Assembly (NCBI GenBank): GCA_028583605.1
Contig: CM053331.1
Location: 33,148,411-33,212,410, forward strand
Length of the DNA: 64,000 bases
DNA from: Dastarcus helophoroides
Taxonomy: Eukaryota; Arthropoda; Insecta; Coleoptera; Bothrideridae
Reading direction: 5' to 3'
Shown here: positions 21,137-32,757 of the stretch, one piece after another
Numbering within the stretch: position 1 is the stretch's first letter
How the letters are laid out: each line of letters opens with the position of its first letter
Translations under genes and position numbers: made by a program
Notes under the pieces: model-generated
What the model was told of the DNA's origin: nothing
Databases searched by the model: none
What the model saw: only the letters and a program-made list of their open reading frames with translations

Positions 21137-22675
21137 TTATCTATCAATCTTAACTATTTTTAACAGAGTAGAATGGGTTAAAGGTCCAGCGCAACCATTC
21201 ATAAGGTTGTTTCCAGCCTTATGGATGGCTAAGCTCTTACATGCATTTAACATATAATTCTCATAAACTACTCTTAACAATTTAATATTATTATCTATCC
21301 TATGATCTAATTCAAAAGCATGTCGAGCCACACTTGACTTCTCAGTTCTTCCGTACCTCAAATGAGCCAAATGTTCTTTCAGTCGGATTTTAAGAGATCG
21401 TCTAGTTTGTCCGACATACTTTTGAGGACAATCCCTACATGACATTTGGTAAATACCAGACTTATCTGTTTGCTCTACTTTATCCTTTAAACTACCCAAA
21501 AGCGAATTTAATTTTCCGTTAGAAGTATAAATAACCCGAAAACCCTGATTTCGTAAAATTCCACCCAAACCTTGCGTGAGCGAGGGTTCAAATGGAAGTG
21601 AGACGAATTTAAAGTTTTTGTTTTCATCAGCTCGGAAAGTTGTAGTATTCACAAATTCACATTTAAATTTTTTCTTATTAATAATTTTATAAATAATATT
21701 TGGATCGAATCCATTAACTTCAGCTATATGTTTAATTGTCTTCAACTCCTTTCTGAATCTTTCCCTACTAAGAGGAAGACTCAGAAGGCGATGGGCAAGG
21801 AAGTTGAAGCTTGCCATTTTGTGCTGTATGCAATGGTTAGAATCGGAAGTTATATAGCGGAAGGTACTGGAATCTTTCCTATATACATCAAATTCTAATC
21901 TATTTTTATTCCTAATAACTAAAGTGTCTAAAAATGGTAAAGCGGCTTCTTTCTCTAATTCTACGGTGAATTTAACTGTTGGAAAACGTGAATTTAAAAC
22001 ATCAATGAAATTATCTAAATTTTGATTTTTTGTGTCAAAAATAGCAAAAATATCATCTACATATCTAATCCATACCCTAGGAAACAAACTACATTCGTTT
22101 TTAAGACGACTTTCAAAAACACCCATGAAGAGCTCAGCCATGAAAGGTGACAAAGGATTTCCCATGGCTGCTCCCTCAAGTTGTTCATAAAATTCGTTAT
22201 TAATTTGGAAATAATTTTGATCCATACATATTTTCGTTAATGAAATATATTCGTCAATAATTTTGCCTGAAAGGTTATTAGATTCCAACAGATCTCGAAG
22301 GTATAATAAAGTTTGAGGTATGGGTACACTGGGAAAGAGGGAAGAAACATCAAAAGAAACCAGCATTTCACCCTCCAACAACTCTTCATTCTGAATTTTC
22401 TGTACAAACTCTTGGGAATTCTTGACTGACAAACTGAGTTGTTGGAATTCTAATTTGCTGAATTCTTTTACTAGCCATTTTGATAATTTATAGGTCGGTG
22501 TTCCAATAGCTGACACAATTGGTCTCACCACCTTTCCGGGCTTATGTATTTTTGGCAGACAATATAATTTAGGTACGGTGGGGTTAGATACATGAAGGGA
22601 TCTTTTTAAAATTGGAGTAATAAGGTTGTTACTTTTGTCGAGCACTTTTTTCAGCCCGCTTAACATTTTACTCAA
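21137..22675 (-). CDS. PLE-3 reverse transcriptase with GIY-YIG endonuclease (5'-incomplete)
   Basis: A 512-residue open frame. It shows PKIHKP (residues 41-46), LVSFDVSSLFPS (105-116), AAMGNPLSPFMAELF (169-183) and the RT catalytic RYVDDIFAIF (204-213). PFLD follows at 247-250. A GIY-YIG endonuclease begins at GIYQMSCRDC (407-416), with KYVGQTRRSLKIRLKEH at 419-435. PLEs use the RT for target-primed cDNA synthesis and the endonuclease to nick DNA. The frame really begins further upstream: after an in-frame TAA at 22694-22696 the same frame carries FYIKADKGNKVVILDK, the PLE KADKGN block. It is therefore one stop codon plus a missing N-terminus away from full coding. The first codon of the open stretch is not a true start. 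Confidence 0.88.
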   Translation of the reverse strand: MSKMLSGLKKVLDKSNNLITPILKRSLHVSNPTVPKLYCLPKIHKPGKVVRPIVSAIGTPTYKLSKWLVKEFSKLEFQQLSLSVKNSQEFVQKIQNEELLEGEMLVSFDVSSLFPSVPIPQTLLYLRDLLESNNLSGKIIDEYISLTKICMDQNYFQINNEFYEQLEGAAMGNPLSPFMAELFMGVFESRLKNECSLFPRVWIRYVDDIFAIFDTKNQNLDNFIDVLNSRFPTVKFTVELEKEAALPFLDTLVIRNKNRLEFDVYRKDSSTFRYITSDSNHCIQHKMASFNFLAHRLLSLPLSRERFRKELKTIKHIAEVNGFDPNIIYKIINKKKFKCEFVNTTTFRADENKNFKFVSLPFEPSLTQGLGGILRNQGFRVIYTSNGKLNSLLGSLKDKVEQTDKSGIYQMSCRDCPQKYVGQTRRSLKIRLKEHLAHLRYGRTEKSSVARHAFELDHRIDNNIKLLRVVYENYMLNACKSLAIHKAGNNLMNGCAGPLTHSTLLKIVKIDR

Positions 22676-22696
22676 AGGGTTCTTCTGTAATTTTTA

Positions 22697-22862
22697 ATAT
22701 GGGCCATTATTAATGAGTGTGTCAACTCGTTCGTAATAGCCCTTTTTATCTAGAATCACAACCTTATTACCTTTATCTGCCTTTATATAAAAACAATCTT
22801 TCTCTCGTAGTCTTTTGACAATATGTCTGTTCGTTACGTGTGATGGTTTTACAAGAAAGCCC
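22697..22862 (-). pseudogene. PLE-3 N-terminal RT segment upstream of the stop codon
   Basis: In frame with the downstream 512-codon frame, and separated from it only by TAA (22694-22696). It encodes FLVKPSHVTNRH, then KADKGNKVV, conserved near the start of PLE reverse transcriptase. It ends where the element is truncated. Confidence 0.8.
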
Positions 22863-23239
22863 AAATTTAAAAATTTTCAGAAGCGGAAATTTTCAAAAAA
22901 ATATTTCAAAATAGACGAATTTTATAAAAAAAATAAAAATTTTTTTTTCAAAATCTTTTTTCAAGTACAGGATATACTTCTTCCGGGATTAGACCGTGTC
23001 AAAGAACTATTAAAAGTGTTCGACGTTCCGCCCACCATCGTAGGGGGCTTCTTTAGGAACAAAGAAAAGAAACAATAAATAAAAAGAGAAATATAAGGGA
23101 ATATGCAAACATCAGAGCACGGTAACTCAGTATGTCCACCATAGCAGAGGCGAAACTCTTCTGAATTGAAAATTGGTACAAAGGATAAAAAAGGGTAGAC
23201 AGAAGAGCACGATAACTCAGTATGTCCACCATACCAGAG

Positions 23240-24007
23240 GCGAAACTCTTCTGAGAGGAAGAAGAAAAAGAGAAACTTTATATACCGTTCGTCTACGCGA
23301 TCACTCCTGAAGATTTCCGATGATTGGTTTCCAGATGGATGAAAGCATGTGACCGTCGTCTCTGTTGATGTTTTTGGGGAATTTTTGGATTTCAATGGCT
23401 TCGCGTATCTTCCTATTATATTAATTGGGGGTATTGGATATAACTGAAATATTATCAAAGAGAATCTTATGTCCGGTCTCATGTTGATGTTCCGCAATGG
23501 CTGATTGCGAAAATAAGCCAGACCTAAGACATCTTCGGTGCTCGGATATTCACGTCTTAAATGATCGCGCCGTTTCTCCGATGTACACTGAACCACAAAA
23601 ACAAGGAACCCTGTACACACCATTAGAACGAAAGGATGAAATTTTATTTTAGGGAGATGGGAGAAGCTGTTGGATCTTTGAGGATGATGAAAAAATGGGT
23701 TTAATGTTGTGTTTGTTGTTGAAGGACGAGGGGTAGGGTGAAGATGTCGTTTAATGACAGTTTCAATGTCATGCGATTTGTAACCATTGTTGCGGAGGTT
23801 CGAAACGAATTTTGTTCAAATCGTCTGAAAGATTTATCGGTTGTGAAATTGCAACAGCTCGTGAAACCAGTGAATTTATGACAGAAAGTTTTTGGGAAGG
23901 GTGATGATGGGACTCTGCAAGCAAATAACGATTAGTATGGGTGGGTTTTCGATAAACGGAATTAGAAACGCGACCGTTTGGTAAACGGGTGACCAGTACG
24001 TCAAGAA
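23240..24007 (-). pseudogene. PLE-2 C-terminal half: RT tail and GIY-YIG remnant
   Basis: The frame at 23769-24004 encodes LDVLVTRLPNGRVSNSVYRK and SRAVAISQP, the RT tail. Below about 23610 another frame encodes GVYRVPCFCG...VYIGETARS, with TGA in place of Arg at the same codon as in PLE-1. It continues with FSQSAIAEHQHETGH. The long frame 22961-23623 over this region is a shadow. Non-functional. Confidence 0.82.
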
Positions 24008-26075
24008 TTTTTTTTTTAAGAAGGTGAAAATCCTTTACGGACATCTGGGAAGATAACCCAGATAGTGTCGGACTTCCGCTGAAATTACGGGTACCGACTA
24101 AAAACCCCTACTTTTTCGGGCCGGGCCCTTGGCCCCCAATCCCTCCGTCGGACAGTACAATAGTGCTGGAGCACTATTGTAAGCTGTTTTGCCTGAAACA
24201 TAAGAAACAAACAAAACAAAAATTTTCGAAATGGAAGTCGACGCCTTGGTATCCTAATCCTGGTTGGGACGTTTGGATCGTAATTCACTGCCTGTCGAAC
24301 TAGTTCGTTTGGATGCGTTTTCGCTCTCACCATCGCCCTGGAATTAATTTCCCTAAGAAAATCTCTTACCAAAGGTAGTTTAGTTTCCCTATGAAGTTGA
24401 TTGTTTCTTACAAACCATGGAGCGTCCATGGCTTGTCTTAGAAAGACGTGCTGGAACACCTGGAGTTTCTTCATCTGATTATCCGTCGCCTGTGACTAAG
24501 CTACAGATGCGTAGGTCATCGCTGGTCTTATGACTGATTTGTATAGTAACAATTTAAGTCCAATGGAAAGGTTACTATTTCTGCCAATCATCGCTTGCAG
24601 CAGCCCCTTTAACATTTTGGCTTTGGACACTACATAATCGATGTGTGCCTGGAAAATTAGTCTTTTGTCAAGAATTACACCTAAATACTTTGCCTTGAAT
24701 TCTCCAGTCGACGTTTTGCTAATGAACATTTACATGTCCATATAGTTGGAGTCTTCTTCGGGTGAAAAACACTGCTTGGGTCTTGTCTGTGTTAACTTGG
24801 ATTTTCCATTGACCGAAGTAATCTAGTTGCCTCCTGAAGTCGCCTGGTGACCACCTCTGGACTGTAAGAGTACACCACCAAAGTTGTGTCGTCTGCGTAA
24901 GTTGCCAATAAGGTGTGGTCGATTGTTGGATTGGTTCTCGGGATGTCTGCTGTGAACAGAGAATACAGCAGAGGTGACAAAGCAGAGGCTTGAGGCACCC
25001 CATACTGTAGCCTAAACTGGTTTGATAGTTCCTGTCCCACCTTTGCTGTGAATGAGCGCTGGTCCAGGAACGAGCTTACCAATTGAACCATCGTTAGATG
25101 CATTCCAAACTGGTGCATCTTGTAGACTAATCCTTGGTGCCAAACTATGTCAAATTCCTTGGAGATATCGAAGAAAATAGCTCCAACTACCTGGTTCCAG
25201 TTCATGAGTTGAGAGATTGTTTCAACCACTCTCATCAGCTGGTCTGAGGTAGAGTGCATAGGTTGGAACCCAAATTGTTCCTTAGAAATGATGTCGCGAT
25301 CGCTGATGATACTCTGCAAACGCTTCCTTAAAATCCTTTCCGCCACCTTACCCAAGTTGGATAAGAGGCTGATTGGCCTGTAATTTTGGGAAAATTTCCC
25401 ATCTTTACTTGGCTTAGAAATGAAGATAACGTTTGCAGTCTTCCATCTTGTGGGAAAATACCGGTACTTAAACATGGAATTGACTATTACTCCGAAGTAT
25501 TTGACAGCTTGGTCCGGAAGATACTTTAGAGCTTGGTTTGGAATTCCATCTGGACCTGAAGACTTTTTGACTTTTTGCGCAGAAAGCTTTGGATTTTCTC
25601 TTTGTTAGTCGGTTAGATAACGTCGTCTTCTTCTGGTACTTTCTCCTGAAGAACTTGAACCTCTTCTTCCACCTCCTCTACGAAGTCTAAGTCCACTTCG
25701 TCAAGCCTGACAGTGTCATTCAAAGGTCTCAGCGAAAGCTGCGGGCTTATCCTGATCTGAGTAAGCCATTCCTTGAGGTCCGTGGAACGGTGGGATAGGT
25801 TTCCTATCTCCTCTTAGAGCTTTGGCTGTGCGCCAGAGATCTGATGGAGTTTCGAGATTGCAACTTCTTAGGTGTTCCTGAAACTTAGAAATTTTGTGCT
25901 CTTGGAGCTCATACCTGAGCTCGTGGATGACCCTGTTGACTTCCGCCTTATCTGCTTGCAGATTGGTGCGTCTTGATCTCTTCTTGGCACGATTTTTCCT
26001 TCTCATCAGTTCCACCAAGTGATTTGGCAGTGGTTTCCTTCCTTCTATACGCCGGAAAGTTTTGGTCGCTGCCAA
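24008..26075 (-). mobile_element. Jockey-type LINE, 5'-truncated, inserted in PLE-2
   Basis: Flanked by the 7-bp TSD TCAAGAA (24001-24007 and 26076-26082). A run of ten T (24008-24017) at the low-coordinate end is the poly(A) tail of the minus-strand element. The interrupted PLE sequence is continuous in PLE-1 near 4004-4025, which confirms the boundaries. At 2068 bp it is a 5'-truncated copy, the usual outcome of target-primed reverse transcription. Confidence 0.9.
24085..26075 (-). pseudogene. Jockey-type ORF2 remnant
   Basis: Pieces in order: 25716-26075, a basic Arg/Lys-rich region before the RT (ELMRRKNRAKKRSRR, and SDLWRTAKALRG). Then 24792-25475 is the RT core, with FISKPSKDGKFSQNYRPISL, FFDISKEFDIVWH, YGVPQASALSPLLYSLF and ATYADDTTLVV (YADD box intact). 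Then 24719-24835, shifted by one base, has LDYFGQWKIQVNTDKTQAVF. 24496-24729 has KYLGVILDKRLIF, and 24085-24474 is the C-terminus. At least three frame breaks; the endonuclease domain is missing through truncation. The motif set fits the Jockey clade. Confidence 0.87.
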
Positions 26076-26747
26076 TCAAGAAAAGGAAGAGATCCGTTGT
26101 TTTCGATTTCCGTAGTGAATCTAATGGAAGAATGTAAACCGTTTAGGTGTTCGAAAAATAAATTTAGTGAATCCTTGCCATGCGGCCATACAATAAATGT
26201 GTCATCTACATAACGAAGCCAAACCTTGGGTTTTAAATCCGCAGTTTTCAACGCAGTGCTTTCAAAAGATTCCATGAAAATATTTGCTATGACTGGGGTT
26301 AAGGGGGCACCCATTAGGGTACCGGAGACTTGTTTATAGAAGCTGCCATTGAAAGAAAAATAAGTCGATGTGAGGCACATTTCACTTAAATCAGCTAGAG
26401 AATCTGCATTCTCTTTGCCTGAAAGTAATTGACGAATTATCGTCATGGAGTCGGAAACTGGAATATTAGTGAATAGTGAAGCGACGTCAAAACTTACCAG
26501 TATGTCTTTGGGGTCTAGAGTTAATTCGGACAATAATCCGACAAAGTGTTTAGAATTTAGGACGTATGATGATGTGTTTCCGGTGAGGATGTTAGATAAA
26601 TATTTGGAGACATTCTAAGAAGGTGAATTTATCGTGCTGACAATGGGCCTAAAAGGAATATTGGGTTTGTGAATTTTGGGGAGATCATAAAGACGAGGTG
26701 GTTTGGATTCTCTCGGAACAAGATGTCTGAGAGTGTCTGCGGACAAC
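26076..26747 (-). pseudogene. PLE-2 N-terminal half of the RT
   Basis: LPKIHKPNIPFRPIVS (about 26640-26690), a TAG stop near 26615, then an open stretch with LVSFDVASLFTNIPV, LMGAPLTPVIANIF and WLRYVDDTFIVW, the YVDD catalytic box, and PFLD where the LINE insertion cuts it. Together with 23240-24007 it covers most of one RT plus endonuclease. The 5' end is truncated at 26747. Confidence 0.85.
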
Positions 26748-26756
26748 TTTCAAGTA

Positions 26757-28361
26757 GTTAAGAAGAAAAAAACTGTTAAAAATTTTCAAAAGAGTCATTG
26801 TTTTAAAAAGGTAAAAATTTATGAGAAAAGTTCGCAACAACCATCTTTTTGGCATAATCTTTCATTTTGGACAGCCTCGTTAAATTCGTTCGAAACCGGA
26901 AGACGGTCACCACTAAGCTATACAAAAGCAATGTGTGACATTGTGACAATGTGTGACATTTACTCGGAGGAACCAATAGACTTTACGCAATTAAAAAAAA
27001 ACTGAATAGCAGAATTCAATTATTCTTTTTAGATCTTATGTTTTTATTATTATTTCTTATTGATCGGAAATACTACCATTATTAAGAAGAAATGTTAAAA
27101 TAAAATTAATAATGCAGAATTCAACTTAATTCCAATTGTGAACATCAACGTTGCCGAACAATTTTCCATTCAGTTAAAAAGTTATCAGAGCGAAAATAAT
27201 ATATATTTACGAATTATTAATACCGGTATAAATAACTGCGTTCAAAATGTAAAGTATAGATTCTTCGTTTTTTTAAATGGGTGTAGGTTACCGAAATGAA
27301 AATTTACCGATTTAATAACTGAATGAAAGAAATTCCTTGTTCCCTTTCAGGTTTGTACGTTAGCCAAATTGTTTCGTTAATGACAAGTTTTTGTAAGGAC
27401 AAAATAAAATGACTAAGAAATTTGGAATACCAGGCAGGTTGAATGAACTAAAGATGTTTTGCCGAATATTCAAGAGATTAACTAGCTTCTGAGTAGTAAA
27501 GTGTTTCAGCCAAATGCCACCACGTATTGTACATCAACCAACAAAAGCTCTACAGGGGCTGCTAATTGCATTACTTATTAGGGGATGGTTATATAATAGA
27601 TTGATGCACTGTGCTTTGAACCCAATTTCTGATGATATTACTATCCAAATAACATTTATTGTGTTTTTTAGCCATGAACGCTCGATAGCAGCTTGAATCA
27701 AGAATTGTAATAACTAGAGTCCGGAAGGTTTGCCATTTGATGCCATATTTGCCATTTTTGAGAGTACAAGTTTACAGTTTCTACATTTTCTGAAAAAAAA
27801 ATGACTTTGTACGAGAAATTTCAACCTAAATCAAAATTTTAAATTTTGATTTGAATTTTTTTCCTAAATTTCATATCCTTTTTTGAAACTTGGACTTTTG
27901 TTTCGAGATTACCCGAAATATTTTCTTTATTTTAAATAAAAAATTAAAAATGAGTCACTCGGAGCTGAACCAAAAACCGGAACGAAAATAATAACGGTTC
28001 GAAGCCTGGTTGTAACAAGCAGATTGATTTTCGGCAACCCATCAAAAAGGGGTTGTCGAAATTCAAGCAAATTTATCTGGAGAAAATAAAAGTACCACTA
28101 CTGGGTTCTGAGTTTCACACAATACGGATACAATTTTTCTTTGAAGAAATTACTAAATATTATAACCGATATTTTTTTTAAAGGTATACTTGACGTAAAA
28201 GTTTTTCAGCTTTTATGTTTTGACTGTGATTTATCTCAGATTTTTTAAATTGTCTTTCAGGAGAAAGGCAAAATCGAATTCAGTTTTGAGAAGAAAGTTG
28301 ACGTGAAAAATTCTAGATTCTCGGATTTTGGAAAGTTTGTGATTTGAAACATTTATTCGGT
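26757..28361. other. Unassigned DNA
   Basis: Mixed-composition sequence without recognisable repeats or domains. Small open frames (26703-27005, 27514-27696) show nothing identifiable. It could be host intergenic or intronic DNA. Confidence 0.4.
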
Positions 28362-28439
28362 TTGAAATACAAATTTTGTCCCCTGAAACCAAGAAAGATT
28401 AAAAAACACAACAAAGGTTGCTCTAACGCGTTTCGATAG
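28362..28439. mobile_element. PLE-3-type end fragment, interrupted by A2
   Basis: Contains GTCCCCTGAAACCAAGAAAG and TCTAACGCGTTTCGATAG, the PLE-3 terminal segment. It resumes after A2 at 32746-32757 with CCAAGCTATCAT. The A2 insertion point is within the hammerhead-like stem II. Confidence 0.75.
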
Positions 28440-31400
28440 CAGTGGCGGCTCGCGTATAGGCACTGTGGAACTGCAGCACCCCTAAGTTTTTTCTCAAAAT
28501 TTTCCGAAGACTCTCTTTTCCTTAAACAATTTTTTGTGGAGATTTTAAATTTTCTGATTTCTTTTTATAGAAATGTCAAGTTTCTTCTACAAAGTTAAAG
28601 GATTTTAAAATTTATTGTAGTTTTTTTTCTAATTTTTATAAACATTTTGAGAAAACAATTAAAATTTCAAAATAAAATCTAAATCTAACTTTTCCTGTAT
28701 TTTAATATTTTTCTAAAAAAAATTAATAGCAAATATTCGAGGTTTTACCTGAAATCTCAATTTCAACTGTTTCGTATGAAAATTTTGAGTTTCTTCTAGA
28801 TATTTCGATTTATTTAAGAAAATTTTAATTTTTTCTGCGAAGTTTCCATTTTTCTCAAATATTTTATAAAAAGGATTTTTTTATAAATTCCTATTTTCTT
28901 GAATACTTTGTCCTTAAAATTTCTTCTGGAATTTTCAATCTCTCCAGATTTTTTTGTTCCTTTAATTTGCTTTAAAACTGTCAAGTGTTTTCACTAGACC
29001 TTGACATTTCATAGTTCATTTTATTTTATAATTTCGATAAAAATGTTTAACAAAAAACCCTAAAATTTCTATAAAAATGTCTACGTTTTAGAAAAAACTA
29101 AGACATTTTAAGAAAAAAATTAATTTTTAACTCTTTTCGCATTTCGATATTTTTCTAAAATTAAATAACAACCGAGTTTTGGATTATTTTCGTAAAATTT
29201 CAATTTCAACCTTTCTCTAAAAATATTTTAAATTTTTTCTCAAATTTCGATTTTTTCTAAAAAGTTTTGATTTATTTCCCATGAAATTTATGTTTTTCTC
29301 TAAACATTTTATACAAAGGATTTTTTTTTTAGAATTTCGACTTTTGCTGAAGATTTTGTCTTTAAAATATTTTTTCTTGTAAAAATTTTGACTTTTCTAA
29401 TTTGTTTTAGAAATGTTAAGTTTTTTATGAATTGTTAATATTCCTTTTATTTTGTAATTTTAATAAGAAACTGAAAATTTTAAGTACTAGCTGGCCCTGG
29501 CCAACTTCGTACCACCTCAGAAGTAATAAATATTGTGTTAATTCATTAGCTGAATTAAATTTAACATTAAAATATTTAATACGCTCGCACGTTTCTAGAT
29601 GAATCCTACGCGAAAAACCGCAAAAAGGGGCCCTAATCTAAACAGATACATATTTAGGGTTAGTGTAGGTTGCGGTACATTTCTGTCATGTTCCTGTTAA
29701 GAATTAGAGATGGCGCTGTACAGAGATTCCTTATAAAATATGTGAATTTTTTCAATATTTTAGTCTTTAATCTGCTATTCGAGGCCGAGACAAATCCGTT
29801 TATCCGTTCTGCACTTATAATTAGTAAACTAACACGACATTGTTTTATGTATATAGATAAATTTAGAAACAATAAACTTCAAATTTGCATAGAAATAAGA
29901 AAACTTTGAGAAAAATGTTAAAACTTGAAGAAAAAATGAACCTTGTAAATTTCAACATTATTTGTAATTTCATATTCTCTAAAAAAATTACTACTACTGT
30001 AGGTAGGACCAAAGAAAATTCTGAATCGAAAATTCCCATTTTCCTAAAAATGTTAAATTTACTTTTAAAATTCTCAACTTCGAATTTCCTTAAGAGCAAA
30101 TTTTGAAGAAAAAGCAGACAATATTTCTAGGAAAAGTTGAAATTTCTTATTTGTATACAAAATTTTTAAAATAAAGAACAATTTAGAAATCACAGAAAAA
30201 AAACAAATTTTTAAAATAAATTAATTGTCAAAAATATTCTTAAAATTTCGAGTTTTAAAGTGTGAATTATTGAAATTTTTGAGAAAAAGAGTCAACATTT
30301 CAAGGAAAGTCTCAAAATTTGGAAAATAAAAACAATCCAATCAAAATGTTGCAAAAAAATTAATCAACAATTTAATGCTTGAATTCAATATTTTGAGCTT
30401 TAAATAAAAACTACAAGTTTTTTTTTCAAAATTTGTTTTAAAGCTTCGCACAATTTTAAAAATTAAAATTATTGTTACTAGGAGTAATATTTATTTTAAT
30501 ATAGTAATAAATAAATAGTACATATAATACCCAAAAGTTTAAATTAAAAAAATATCAGTTCCAAAAAATAAAGCCAAAGTTATCAGAAAAGCCAAAAGTG
30601 AAATTTTTAATAATTTCGAAATATTCATGGAAAGTCAAATTTCCAAAGGGAAATAAGGATTTAAAAAAATTTAACATTTAAAAAAAATCTTAATTTTTAC
30701 AATAGTCGATATTTTCAATAACTTTGCGAATGGAAAAAGGCAAAATTTTTGGAAAATATCGACATTTAAAATGAACTGCAGAATTTTTAATTAAATTTTC
30801 AAAGAAGCTGAATTTTTGAATATTGGAGAAAACTCAAAATAATCAAAAAATTCGTAATTATCAAACAGGATGACATTTTGACAAGAAAAAATTTTGGAAA
30901 AAGTAGAAATTTTGAGTAGTTCAAATTTAAAATAAAAACTCATTTTTTTAAAAGTTGAAGATTTAATTGGAAATGTTCGAAAAAAATTGTAAATAATATT
31001 TTGAATAAAGTTCGAACCTTTAAAAAAAAGTCAAGTTTTTATAGTTTTCAAAAATTTTGAAAAAAAAGTCGACGTTTTGAAATGGAGTCGAAATTTTTAA
31101 AAAAATTCGAAATTTTACGAATTGGTCAAAAAATTGAAAATAAGTTTTTAAGAAATGTCTCACTTAAAAGAAAAATCAAAATTTTTGAATCAAGGATCGA
31201 CAGTTTGCAAAGAATGTCAAAATTTTGAAAATAGTTAAAATTTAAAAAAATAGTCGAAATATTTAAGTGTTTCAAAAATTTTTAATTTTGAAAAATGCCT
31301 AAAATTTTGAAAAATTCGAACGTTTGGAAAAACCGAAATTTTCTACAACGTGGGAATTAAGAAAAAGTCGAAAATTTTAGAAAACTGTAGATTTAAGAAA

Positions 31401-32737
31401 AGGTTAAAATTTTCAAAAAAAAGTCGAAATATTTTGACACTTTGATCTTTCTAAATTTTGAGAAATGTGCAAAATATATAAAAAAATTAAGGATAATGCA
31501 AACATTTTCAGAAACTTTCAAATTTCCAAAGGAAGTCAAAATATTGAAAAAACTTTTTTTAAAATTTCGAGTTATTTTTAAAACTCGATAATAATTCTCA
31601 GATCTTTTGAATGTGTCTACTGTTTAGACGCATTAAAAAGATCTGAGAATTATTATCGAGTTTTTAAAATAACTCGAAATTATAAAAAAAGTTTAAAGTT
31701 TGAAAAATTGGGAAATTTTCACTCAAATTATCAAAAAAAAACCAAAATTTTCGAAGCCGAAATATTGCAAAAAAGTCAAACATTATCAGATAGATCAAGG
31801 TTTTCAAAAGTTGAAATATTGAGAAGTTAAAAATCTGAAAAAAGTTTAAATTTTTCGTAGTTAAAATTTTAAACCAAGGTTGAAGATTTTTTTAAAAAAG
31901 ATTGAAATTTTAGGTCAACAAAATTGAAATTCTGAAAAAATGTTAAACGTTTCGCAAAGCGTCAAGATTTCAACAAAAAAAATTGAAATTTTGAAAGAAT
32001 TTGGAAAATTAAAAAGTAGCCAAATTTAAAAAAAAAACAAAAATAGTCGAAAATGTAAAAAAGTCGACATCCTGTAAAATGTCTCCATTTTAAAATATCG
32101 AAACTTTGAAAAATAGTTGAAATTTTGTAAAATGGTCGACATTAAAAAAACAGTCGAAATTATTAAGAATTGAACTTTTTCATAAAAATATTATAATTTT
32201 TCAAAAAAAAATGGTGACATTTTGAAAAAGATCGAAAATTTAAAAAGTCAAAGGTCCATTTCAAAAAAAGTCAAAAGTCCAAATTTTTAGAAAAAGTAAA
32301 AATTTTCAAAGGGTGAAAATTCTGGAAAAATGTACTTAATTTTCAAAAAAAAATATAAAAAACAAAACACCGAAAAGATTAAATATTTTCGAAAATGGAG
32401 ATAATTTTAAAAGAGAGTATACACAGATTTTCGGAAAAGTCAATACTTAAAAATAAAATAGGGGTGAAATTACAAGAAAAGAATATACATTTTGGAATAC
32501 AATCGAAATTTGGAAAAAATCCAGTTTTTCAAAAAACGCGACATTGCTCAAAAATTTTCATTGTCAAGTTTTCTAAGAAATCTAATATTTTCGAAAAATT
32601 ACATTTTGAAAATGGCGAAATTTTTAGTCGAAATTTTAAAAAGTTAAAATTTTGAAGAAATCGAAATTTTGGATCAAACATAAAACTCTAAACATTGTCG
32701 CAGCACCCCCATTAGTTTTGGCTACGAGCCGCCACTG
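28440..32737 (+). mobile_element. hAT-type non-autonomous element A2
   Basis: Perfect 8-bp TSD TTCGATAG (28432-28439 and 32738-32745). Left end CAGTGGCGGCTCGCG; right end CTACGAGCCGCCACTG. GCAGCACCCC lies inside each end. The interior is T-rich for about the first kilobase (to about 29470), then A-rich to the end, with a central island at 29490-29870 of different composition. It contains the long hairpin at 31551-31694. No transposase. Same family as A1 and A3. Confidence 0.9.
31551..31694. repeat. Long hairpin inside A2
   Basis: A near-perfect inverted repeat: arms 31551-31608 and 31635-31694, with a spacer of about 26 bp. The arms carry CTCGATAATAATTCTCAGAT and its reverse. The spacer contains a smaller inverted word, GTCTAC/GTTTAGAC. 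Such an arm length would form a stable cruciform or RNA hairpin. Confidence 0.85.
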
Positions 32738-32757
32738 TTCGATAGCCAAGCTATCAT

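Larger units (their letters stand above)
20879..22862 (-). mobile_element. Penelope-like element PLE-3, 5'-truncated
   Basis: The 3' end (20879-21136) carries the terminal sequence also seen as short solo fragments at 19801, 28362, 34151, 45323, 46229 and 58351. It includes a hammerhead-like fold (20982-21022). The coding part runs from 21137 to about 22862, where it stops abruptly in AT-rich filler with the N-terminus missing. I could not define a TSD. It is a different PLE lineage from PLE-1 and PLE-2, judged by the RT sequence. Confidence 0.8.
22968..26747 (-). mobile_element. Penelope-like element PLE-2, split by a Jockey LINE
   Basis: Same family as PLE-1. Flanks share TTTCAAGTA (22959-22967 and 26748-26756). 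Its 3' end starts with the same CAGGATATAC word as PLE-1. Element sequence runs 22968-24007, is interrupted by the LINE at 24008-26075, and continues 26083-26747 after the LINE's TSD. It retains the uninterrupted form of the sequence into which the hammerhead element inserted in PLE-1. Confidence 0.83.

Noticed and set aside
22961..23623. 220-codon minus-strand frame
   Set aside because: A shadow over the PLE-2 GIY-YIG remnant, equivalent to the one in PLE-1.
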